From the NCBI RefSeq assembly GCF_900143285.1, contig NZ_FRDN01000005.1, positions 219,362-283,361 of the forward strand: a stretch of 64,000 nucleotides of DNA, given 5' to 3'. How positions within the stretch are numbered: position 1 is the first letter of the stretch; the number at the start of each line of letters is the position of its first letter. The notes under the pieces were generated by a model, which was given only the letters and a program-made list of their open reading frames with translations, did no database searches and had not been told where the DNA came from. A program made the translations under genes and the position numbers. Positions 45,583 through 53,006 of the stretch are shown one piece after another. The DNA is from Desulfitobacterium chlororespirans DSM 11544. GTDB lineage: Bacteria; Bacillota; Desulfitobacteriia; Desulfitobacteriales; Desulfitobacteriaceae.

Positions 45583-46284
45583 TTAACCCGCGAATTTATA
45601 TCCCACACCCCAGACGGTCAGGATGTATTCCGGACGGCCGGGATCCAGCTCGATCTTTTCCCTGACTTTGCGGATAAACACAGTGATGGTGCCGGAGTCC
45701 CCTAAATACTTTTCCCCCCACAGATTATCAAAAAGCTGCTGACGGGTAAAAACCTGGCCCGGGTGATTGGCCATAAAGGAGAGCAGCTCGAACTCCTTGG
45801 AGGTGAGGTCCACCTTTTTGCCGCGGACGATCACTTCGAAGGTTTTATTGTTGATCTCTAAATCCTTAAAGACCAAACGATCCTTATCTTCAGCCAAACT
45901 CTCATTGGAAAGGCGAAAAGCTCTGCGGAACATGGCTTTCATACGCAAGGCCAGCTCAATGGGGCTGAAGGGCTTGGTCATATAATCGTCAGCCCCCATA
46001 TTGAAGCCGACACTTTTATCGACGATATCCCCTTTGGCGGAAAGGAGGATGATCGGGACAGCACTTTCCTGACGAATTCTCCGGCACACTTCAAACCCAT
46101 CTAACTCCGGCAGCATCACATCCAGAATGATCAGATCCGGGTTCTCCTGGGCAAACATTTGTAAAGCCTTTTCCCCGTCGGATGCATAGCAAAAGTCATA
46201 GCCTTCTTTTTGGGCAAGATGGGCAACGACTTTGCGGATGCTGTCTTCATCGTCCACTAACATTATTTTAAGTTGCTTTTCCAT
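45583..46284 (-). CDS. OmpR-family response regulator, partner of haem-sensor kinase 1
   Basis: A 233-residue regulator. The receiver domain (1-120) has VDDEDS, phospho-acceptor Asp in LIILDVMLPELDG and DDYMTKPFSP. The winged HTH domain has GQVFTRQQLFDNLW and recognition region TITVFIRKVREKI, ending ILTVWGVGYKFAG. It is very similar to the regulator at 60415. The start is ATG 46284; the frame upstream overlaps the kinase. Kinase stop and regulator start lie 17 bases apart, so the two form an operon. Expected targets are the neighbouring reductase operons. Confidence 0.9.
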   Translation of the reverse strand: MEKQLKIMLVDDEDSIRKVVAHLAQKEGYDFCYASDGEKALQMFAQENPDLIILDVMLPELDGFEVCRRIRQESAVPIILLSAKGDIVDKSVGFNMGADDYMTKPFSPIELALRMKAMFRRAFRLSNESLAEDKDRLVFKDLEINNKTFEVIVRGKKVDLTSKEFELLSFMANHPGQVFTRQQLFDNLWGEKYLGDSGTITVFIRKVREKIELDPGRPEYILTVWGVGYKFAG

Positions 46285-46301
46285 AGTTTCCCACCGCTCT
46301 C

Positions 46302-47981
46302 TTATTCTAAATTTTGAACAGGAATACCCACGATAAAGCTGCTTCCACCGCCGAATTGGCTTTCTACTTTGATCCACCCCTGATGCAGTTCAACCAATTC
46401 TTTGGCCAGAGAGAGTCCTAATCCGGTACCCCCATATTTACGAGAAGCGGAGCCGTCTGCTTGGGTAAATTTTTCGAAAATATATTTTTGATCCTCCTCT
46501 TTGATCCCAATACCATTATCACTGACCTGAAGAATGATTTCATTTGTGGCAGAACTGTATTCAACAAGAATCTCAATTCTTCCTCCCGGGTCGGTGAATT
46601 TAACCGCATTACCGGCCAGGTTCTCAATGATGCGGCGAATCTTTTCCGGATCTGCCTTGGTTAAGGGGACATGGGAGTCCACATGAACACTCAAATCAAT
46701 GTCTTTGCTTTTCGCTAAGGGCGTAATTACGCTTTCCACCAAGGCGATGATATCCTGCATATCGACGATTTCCAGATTCAATTGGGCCTTGCCGGCTTCA
46801 ATTTTTGCCAGATCCAGGATGTTGTTGATCAGCCGGAGCAGGATTTGGCTGTTGGTCTGGATCTCCTCAAGAATATGGAGCTTATTTTCCTCTTTGGGTG
46901 GTAAATCCACCAACAGCAATTCGGTAAAGGCAATAATGGAAGTGAGTGGAGTTCGCAGCTCGTGGCTCATGACAGCCAAAAATTCCGATTTATAAATATT
47001 GGTCTCGTTAAGGCGCAGGTTCATCTGCTCCAGTTCATACTGATGCTGCTTTAAGATGGAGTTGGCCCTTTCTAATTCATCTGTCCGCTGCTCCACTTTT
47101 AATTCCAGGTTGCTGTAGAGGTCCTTCAATTGCTCCGTCATATTTTGAAAATGATTGGTCAGCCTGCGGATTTCACCTCTGGCCCTTAAGTCTTTCAGAT
47201 TAACATCCCATTGGCCCGCCCCTACCTTGGATACGGCGTGCTCCAATTCCCCAAGGGAACTTGTCACCATTTTGGTTACCAACAGGTAAATACAGGTAAT
47301 GCATACCAGAATAAGCACAAAGGAGAAGAAAGCATTGCTTCTTTGACTGCCATGCATGTTCTCCAGATAAAGATCCATGGGCATGGTTAAACTCAGGGCT
47401 CCCGCAAAATCGCCAATTTGCAAACCTTCTTTAGCATAACCGGAGATATCGATTTCCCCTTTGGGTTCGCCGTGACAATCCAAACAGAATTTATCAATAA
47501 CCAGAGGAGTCATATAGCGGAAAACAGGTTTGCCGTTCATATCCTCTATGGCCCAATACTCAGTTGTGGCAGGGAATTTTTTGAGATGGATGACCCCCAG
47601 AATCTCAAATTCGTCAGGTGCATTCAGGATATTCCGATAATTGACATTGGTAGGTTTTAATTTATAATCTGTTTCCGCGGCCAGCATGGCGCCCACCCCC
47701 ATGGCCACTGTAGAGCAACTGAGAAATTTATATTCTAAATTGCCGTCAAGGTCATAATTGATTTTACGTTGATTGATAGCCATAAACTCCCAAAGAGCTT
47801 TTTGCTGCTGGGTGATAATCTGGGCTTTCTCAAGCATCTCGCGCTCAGCCTGCTTCATCTCCTGATTATAATCCCAAAAGTATTTGGCACCCATAACCAT
47901 AATAATGACAATCACAGTTGCCAGCATAAAGCTGAAGGTTAAATTATCAGTGGTCCTGATTCTTTTCTTTATGCCGCTCAT
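46302..47981 (-). CDS. sensor histidine kinase 1 with extracytoplasmic DUF3365/Tll0287-like c-haem domain
   Basis: A 559-residue membrane kinase. Helix 1 spans about 14-34. The extracytoplasmic domain (35-215) has the DUF3365 pattern NAPDEFE, KPVFRYMTPL and CLDCHGEP, so a CxxCH c-type haem site stands at residues 166-170. Helix 2 is about 220-243, then HAMP, a coiled coil (about 295-340), HisKA with VMSHELRTPLTS, and HATPase with NLAGNAVKFTDP and GTGLGLSLAKELV. It probably senses redox state or a small ligand outside the membrane. Start ATG 47981 follows AAAGGTG; an ATG at 48005 lies further upstream. It is divergent from torD. Confidence 0.88.
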   Translation of the reverse strand: MSGIKKRIRTTDNLTFSFMLATVIVIIMVMGAKYFWDYNQEMKQAEREMLEKAQIITQQQKALWEFMAINQRKINYDLDGNLEYKFLSCSTVAMGVGAMLAAETDYKLKPTNVNYRNILNAPDEFEILGVIHLKKFPATTEYWAIEDMNGKPVFRYMTPLVIDKFCLDCHGEPKGEIDISGYAKEGLQIGDFAGALSLTMPMDLYLENMHGSQRSNAFFSFVLILVCITCIYLLVTKMVTSSLGELEHAVSKVGAGQWDVNLKDLRARGEIRRLTNHFQNMTEQLKDLYSNLELKVEQRTDELERANSILKQHQYELEQMNLRLNETNIYKSEFLAVMSHELRTPLTSIIAFTELLLVDLPPKEENKLHILEEIQTNSQILLRLINNILDLAKIEAGKAQLNLEIVDMQDIIALVESVITPLAKSKDIDLSVHVDSHVPLTKADPEKIRRIIENLAGNAVKFTDPGGRIEILVEYSSATNEIILQVSDNGIGIKEEDQKYIFEKFTQADGSASRKYGGTGLGLSLAKELVELHQGWIKVESQFGGGSSFIVGIPVQNLE

Positions 47982-48160
47982 AGTTCCACACCTTTTGTCG
48001 TTCATTAATTCTTGTGAAGACTATCTTGAAATTAAAAAAGATAATGCTCATCATAAAAAATTAGGGTCTACAAAAGTTTATCATATCAGCCGGTGTTTTG
48101 TAAGAGCTTAAAGGTAATGTAAATACTGGTTTAAAAATTAGTTTGTGAAAAATAATATGG

Positions 48161-48215
48161 TGTTAAGATTTTGTTAATATTTACAGGTTGAGAATTAATA
48201 TTTATGTGATAAACT
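48161..48215 (+). promoter_or_regulatory. phased TGTTAA boxes and promoter of torD-dmsABC
   Basis: TGTTAA at 48161 and TGTTAA at 48172 stand 11 bases apart, with TGTGAA at 48144 off phase. TTGAGA (48188-48193), a 16-base spacer and TAAACT (48210-48215) form a plausible promoter 11 bases after the second box. The layout fits activation by an OmpR-family regulator bound upstream of -35. Confidence 0.55.
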
Positions 48216-48243
48216 ACACAAAAGAGTAATGAGGTGTTTAATG

Positions 48244-48939
48244 ATGAAAACAGCCCCCAATGATGGTATTGCAATAGTGCTTGCTAATCGTCATTACCTC
48301 TATGAATTACTGCAGCACACCTTTGGCAATGAGCCCAGCAGCCCCTTGTTTGATGCTGTCACCAGTGACCACACCCGGGATGCCCTGGGATTATGGCTTG
48401 ATGATGAAAGTGATTTAAGTGACTATCTGCACTTGTTGGCTGAAGTGAAAGCCGCTCTGGCTAAAGACAGAGAAAAGACACTGGAACGCTTAAAAGGTGA
48501 ATATACTGCTCTATTTATTGGTCCCAATAAACTGCCTGCCCCTCCCTGGGAATCGGTATACCGCAGTGAGGAGAGAATTATCTTTCAGGAAAGCACCTTA
48601 AAAGTGCGCCGGGCTTATCTGGAATATGAATTCCTGCCCTCCAATTACCCCCATGAGGCAGACGATCATCTGGCCATGGAATTGGACTTTATGGCTCATT
48701 TGAGCAAGATGACCTTGGAACGCTTCGAGGAAGAAAAGTACCCAGAGGTCATCAGCCTCTTATCCAGTCAAAAGGAGTTCCTGGAGGAGCATCTATTGGC
48801 TTGGATTACGGATTTTTCCCGGGAAATTCAAAACGCTAAAACTCATTATTTTTATCCCCAGTTGGCTGTTCTGACCGAGCAGATATTGCAAGTGGACAAG
48901 GCTGTTATACAGGAGGTGATGGATTCTCTGGGGAGCTAA
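48244..48939 (+). CDS. TorD/DmsD-family molybdoenzyme chaperone
   Basis: A 231-residue, largely helical protein of the TorD family. The segment GEYTALFIGPNKLPAPPWESVYR matches the family core ExxxLFxGP...P.pWeSvY, and LEYEFLPSNYPHEADDHLAMELDFM matches its second conserved block. Such chaperones bind Tat signal peptides and help insert the molybdenum cofactor before export. ATG 48244 follows GAGGTG at six bases; ATG 48241 is also possible. It directly precedes dmsA1 and probably serves both DmsA copies, since no second chaperone gene is present. Confidence 0.88.
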   Translation: MKTAPNDGIAIVLANRHYLYELLQHTFGNEPSSPLFDAVTSDHTRDALGLWLDDESDLSDYLHLLAEVKAALAKDREKTLERLKGEYTALFIGPNKLPAPPWESVYRSEERIIFQESTLKVRRAYLEYEFLPSNYPHEADDHLAMELDFMAHLSKMTLERFEEEKYPEVISLLSSQKEFLEEHLLAWITDFSREIQNAKTHYFYPQLAVLTEQILQVDKAVIQEVMDSLGS

Positions 48940-48984
48940 GCACTAAAGTATCAAGGTACCAAGTTAAGGAGGTTAAGAAAAGGA

Positions 48985-51561
48985 ATGGTAAATTTATTAG
49001 ATAAGATTAATGAATTGAATCTAAGCCGCAGAAGCTTTCTTAAAGCCAGCACCGCCGCCGCTGCCGCCCTTTCTTTGGGAGGCTGCGCCAACACTCTGAC
49101 CACAGCCAGCCCTGATCAGATGGCCAATGTAGAAGGTGAGTGGAGAACTGCAGCTTGTTGGCATAACTGCGGAAGCCGATGTTTAAACAAGGCTTTGGTC
49201 GTTGATGGCGTGGTTATCCGTCAAAAGACAGACGATACCCATCAGGACAGCCCTGATTTTCCTCAGCAAAGAGCTTGCCTTCGGGGGCGTTCCCAAAGAC
49301 AACAGGTCTTTGGTGCCGATCGTTTGAAATACCCCATGCGCAGAAAGAATTGGGCTCCCGGCGGCGGTCAGAAAGAACTGCGCGGCCAGGATGAATGGGT
49401 AAAGATTTCTTGGGAGGAAGCCTTTGAGTCCATTGCCGGTGAACTGAAAAGAATCAAAGAAGAGCATGGCAATCGCGCCATCTTTGCCGACGGCGGGGAT
49501 GCTTCCAAAACACTGGCTCTGTTTGGCGGCTATGTCAGCAATTGGGGCACCACCTCCCGTGGAACCTGGCATGGAACCAATGGCCCTGTGGGCATTGGGC
49601 CTTCCGCTGTGGAAGGGATCAATGACCGGATTGATATGAGAAACTGTGAAACCGTGATCATGTTCAGCATGAATCCGGCTTGGAGCTCGGCAGGCAATCC
49701 AGCTTATAACTTCATGCAGGTTAAAAAGGCCGGGGCGGAGTTCATTGCCGTAGATCCATACTACAATGATACCTATGCCTTACTGGAAGCGGATTGGATT
49801 CCCTCACGCCCTTCCGAAGATACCGCCCTGCTTCTGGGAGTCGCCCATACGCTGATTGTTGAAGATGATCCTGCGACCAATCCCCTGATTGACTGGGAGT
49901 ACCTGAAGAATAATACCATCGGCTTTGATGCCGACAGCATGCCGGAAGGCGCCGATCCTAAGGATAATTTCAAAGATTATGTCCTGGGAACCTATGACGG
50001 CACACCTAAAAATGCCGAGTGGGCCTCTGAACTCTGCGGAGTGGAACCCCAGCGCATTCGTTACCTGGCCAGAGCCATGAGTAAGAACAAGAAAGTGGCC
50101 ATTATCTTTGGCTGGGCGTCAGCAAGAACTCAGAATGCCGATAGCCTTCCCCAACTGGTGATGACCATCGGAGCCATGACCGGGCACATGGGAAAATCCG
50201 GGCATATGTGCGGAGTAAGCTGCCACACCGGTTCCAGCAACGGCGGACCGGGCTTGGTGAGCGCAGGTAAAGATGGGCTGCCGACCGTGGAGAATCCTGT
50301 GGACGATAGCCTCAATCATACGGAAATGTGGCGGGCCATCGTTGACGGAAAGTATAATTTTACAGGTCAAATGAAGTGGAAAAAGGGAGAAATGCGCGAC
50401 ATTGACATCCGCGCTATTTACCACGATACCAGTGCCCGGCTGCAAACTGCCGACGGGATGACCAAAGGGATCGAAGCCCACCGTAAGGTGGAGCTGGTGG
50501 TAAGTCACGCTCAATTCTTAACCACCAACGCTAAGTATTCAGACTTTGTGCTGCCGCTGACTACAGAATGGGAAAAACTTGGCGGGTTTGTCACCGGCAA
50601 CCGGGAAATTTTGATTATGTACTCACAAATTACCGAAAAAATGTACGAATGTGAAAGCGATCAATGGATAGCCAAGGAATTGGGAAAACGTTTAGGGGTA
50701 GATGTCAGCAAAGCCTTCCCCTTTGACGAAAAACAGCAACTCTTTAATATGATTGCGGGAAGCAAAGTGACCTTGCCCGATGGCAAGACAAAAGCTCCCC
50801 TGGTCACCATCACGGCCGCCGATATTGCCGAATGGGGAGTGGAAGGTGAGCCCCAGGAAGGTCAAATCACTCTTAAAGAGTTTAAAGAGCAAGGCCTCTA
50901 TCAGGTCGAAAGAAAACCGGGAGATAACTACGGCTTCATCGCTTATAAGAAATTCAGAGATGATCCGGCGGCCAATCCGGTAGGCACCGAAAGCGGCAAG
51001 ATGGAGATTTATTCCCGTGCTCTTGCCCAGAGAATCAACAATATGGGATATAGCAAGATCGAGCCGATTCCCACCTATATTCCACCGGTTGAAGGCTATC
51101 AAGCCACTTTCAGTGATTGGAAGAGCAAGGCCAAAGGAGACTATCCTTTCCAAGTGATTAACCCTCACTATCTGCGCCGCTCCCACTCCGTCTTTGATAA
51201 TGTCCAATGGCTCAGAGAAACCTGGCCTAATCCTGTCTTCATCAATGCTCAGGATGCCAAAGCTAAAGGGATCATGGATGGAGATACCGTCTTGTTAACC
51301 AGCCAACATGGCAAGGTCCTGCGCACTGCTTTGGTTACCGAGCGCTTTATGCCGGGTGTCATCGGCTTGCCCCATGGTTCTTGGGTGGACATGGACGAAA
51401 AAACCGGTATTGATAAAGGCGGAGCAGACAACATTCTCTGCGGTCCGGTATCTACGGGACAAGGTGCTTCCGGCTGGAATACCTGTATCGTTCAGCTTGA
51501 GAAGTATGCTGGAGCTTCATTAATCCTGGATGTAGAAAAACCCCAACGGATCATTTTTTAG
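48985..51561 (+). CDS. dmsA: Tat-exported molybdopterin oxidoreductase lipoprotein, DmsA-like copy 1
   Basis: An 858-residue DMSO-reductase-family catalytic subunit. The Tat motif LSRRSFLKAS is followed by a hydrophobic stretch ending in lipobox LGGC (Cys near 34), so the mature protein is a probable lipoprotein. The 4Fe-4S site CWHNCGSRC...C is near 58-100. A Ser in NWGTTSRGTW aligns by eye with the Mo-ligating serine of E. coli DmsA. The C-terminal MopB domain has INAQDAKAKGIMDGDTV. The substrate is unknown and may not be DMSO. ATG 48985 lies in the torD-dmsABC operon. It is closely similar to the copy at 53007. Confidence 0.88.
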   Translation: MVNLLDKINELNLSRRSFLKASTAAAAALSLGGCANTLTTASPDQMANVEGEWRTAACWHNCGSRCLNKALVVDGVVIRQKTDDTHQDSPDFPQQRACLRGRSQRQQVFGADRLKYPMRRKNWAPGGGQKELRGQDEWVKISWEEAFESIAGELKRIKEEHGNRAIFADGGDASKTLALFGGYVSNWGTTSRGTWHGTNGPVGIGPSAVEGINDRIDMRNCETVIMFSMNPAWSSAGNPAYNFMQVKKAGAEFIAVDPYYNDTYALLEADWIPSRPSEDTALLLGVAHTLIVEDDPATNPLIDWEYLKNNTIGFDADSMPEGADPKDNFKDYVLGTYDGTPKNAEWASELCGVEPQRIRYLARAMSKNKKVAIIFGWASARTQNADSLPQLVMTIGAMTGHMGKSGHMCGVSCHTGSSNGGPGLVSAGKDGLPTVENPVDDSLNHTEMWRAIVDGKYNFTGQMKWKKGEMRDIDIRAIYHDTSARLQTADGMTKGIEAHRKVELVVSHAQFLTTNAKYSDFVLPLTTEWEKLGGFVTGNREILIMYSQITEKMYECESDQWIAKELGKRLGVDVSKAFPFDEKQQLFNMIAGSKVTLPDGKTKAPLVTITAADIAEWGVEGEPQEGQITLKEFKEQGLYQVERKPGDNYGFIAYKKFRDDPAANPVGTESGKMEIYSRALAQRINNMGYSKIEPIPTYIPPVEGYQATFSDWKSKAKGDYPFQVINPHYLRRSHSVFDNVQWLRETWPNPVFINAQDAKAKGIMDGDTVLLTSQHGKVLRTALVTERFMPGVIGLPHGSWVDMDEKTGIDKGGADNILCGPVSTGQGASGWNTCIVQLEKYAGASLILDVEKPQRIIF

Positions 51562-51578
51562 AAGGGAGCGTGCAGTAA

Positions 51579-52154
51579 ATGGGTTATTTGGGATTCTATT
51601 TTGATATGACGGCCTGTATTGGCTGTAGAACCTGTCAGATTGCCTGCAAAGATAAAAATGATTTGAAAGTAGGCACGATCTTTAGGCAAGCCAGAACCTA
51701 CGAAGTAGGGGTTTATCCGGCTCCCGGGGCCTACCACTATTCAGGAAGCTGCAACCATTGCGCCCAACCTAAATGTGTGGAAGGATGTCCTACCGGGGCC
51801 ATGCATGTAGCTGAAGACGGCACAGTTCAGCATGACAGAGGCAAATGTATCGGCTGCCGGTACTGTACCTGGGCTTGCCCCTATGGGGTGCCTCAATTCA
51901 TCAAAGATTTGGGGAAAGTAGGAAAATGTGACGGTTGCAAGGACTTGCGCGATGAAGGCAAAAACCCCGTCTGTGTGGATGCCTGCCCAATGCGGGCCCT
52001 GGAGTGGGGAGATACGGATGAATTGAAGGCCAAACACGGTGACACCACCAGCGAATTGGCAATTCTGCCGGAAGCGTCCAGGACGAAGCCGTCCCTGGTG
52101 ATCAAGGCGAAAAGAATTGCTGCACAAAAAGACTTCAGGTATAAGGAGGTTTAA
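51579..52154 (+). CDS. dmsB: DmsB-like four-cluster ferredoxin subunit, copy 1
   Basis: A 191-residue electron-transfer subunit with 16 cysteines in four 4Fe-4S motifs: CIGCRTCQIAC near 13-23, CNHCAQPKCVEGCP, CIGCRYCTWACP and CDGC...CVDACP. It carries electrons from the membrane anchor to the DmsA cofactor. The N-terminus GYLGFYFDMTACIGC matches DmsB. Having no own signal, it should be exported with DmsA. ATG 51579 follows GGGAGCG, 17 bases after dmsA1; dmsC1 begins two bases after its stop. Confidence 0.92.
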   Translation: MGYLGFYFDMTACIGCRTCQIACKDKNDLKVGTIFRQARTYEVGVYPAPGAYHYSGSCNHCAQPKCVEGCPTGAMHVAEDGTVQHDRGKCIGCRYCTWACPYGVPQFIKDLGKVGKCDGCKDLRDEGKNPVCVDACPMRALEWGDTDELKAKHGDTTSELAILPEASRTKPSLVIKAKRIAAQKDFRYKEV

Positions 52155-52156
52155 GT

Positions 52157-52987
52157 ATGGGTGAAAGCGCTTTACTGATATTTTCCTTTTTCATGCAGGC
52201 CTCCATCGGAATTATGTTTTTTATGACCCTTGGCAAGATCCTCCACGCTGATCAAGAATTCAAGAAAGCGGCCTATCTGGCCGCCGGTTTAAGCATCATC
52301 GGCGTGATTGCTTCCCTGGCTCACTTAGGGAAACCCCTGGCTGCCCTGAATTCCCTTCTCAATGTAGGAAGTTCCTGGCTGAGCAGAGAAGTCCTGTTTA
52401 GTGGCGTATTTATGGGCATCGCCGTGCTTTATGCTCTGGTCCAATATCTCAAGGTGGAAAATCAAGGGATTAAAGCAGCCCTCAGATGGGCTGGCAGCGG
52501 GATTGGCTTAATCGCCGTCTTCTCCATGGCGAAACTTTATTCCACAGCCTCGGTTCCCGTTTGGCAGGGGGCCAATACCTTTGCTGATTTTTATGGAACA
52601 ACCCTTGCCGTCGGCGCCTTGCTTTTCCTGGCCTTAAGTTCTAAAGAATTACAGGGTAAGGATAAAAAGATCCTTGGTTTGATCGTCCTGGCAGCCGTAG
52701 TCGTTCAAGCTGCCGTAGCGGTACCCTATGGAATTAACCTGGGTCTTGGCGGGTCGGCCGCCCATGCCAGCGCCGAAATCCTCAATGGCTTGAGTGTAGC
52801 GGTTGGCTTAAAATGGCTGCTTGTTCTTGGCGGAGCAGGATTTTTGCTTTGGCCCACCCTTCAGCAGGAGGCGAAGTCAGCCACAGGAATGATTTATCTG
52901 GCCGGTATAGCTTTGGTCTGTGGTCAGTTTATTGGCCGGTATATTTTTTACGCTGCTATGGTCGTTACCAACATTGGACTAATTTAA
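52157..52987 (+). CDS. dmsC: DmsC-like membrane anchor, copy 1
   Basis: A 276-residue integral membrane protein with eight predicted helices, as in the DmsC family (PF04976-type). Typical patterns are LAHLGKPLAALNSLLNVGSSW followed by LSREVLFSG, and GQFIGRYIFYAAMV at the C-terminus. It should oxidise menaquinol and pass electrons to DmsB. ATG 52157 follows AAGGAGG. The segment HLGKP...SWLSREVLF is shared with the other two DmsC copies. The next dms operon starts 19 bases after its stop. Confidence 0.9.
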   Translation: MGESALLIFSFFMQASIGIMFFMTLGKILHADQEFKKAAYLAAGLSIIGVIASLAHLGKPLAALNSLLNVGSSWLSREVLFSGVFMGIAVLYALVQYLKVENQGIKAALRWAGSGIGLIAVFSMAKLYSTASVPVWQGANTFADFYGTTLAVGALLFLALSSKELQGKDKKILGLIVLAAVVVQAAVAVPYGINLGLGGSAAHASAEILNGLSVAVGLKWLLVLGGAGFLLWPTLQQEAKSATGMIYLAGIALVCGQFIGRYIFYAAMVVTNIGLI

Positions 52988-53006
52988 AAGGAGGCTACTC
53001 ATACTC

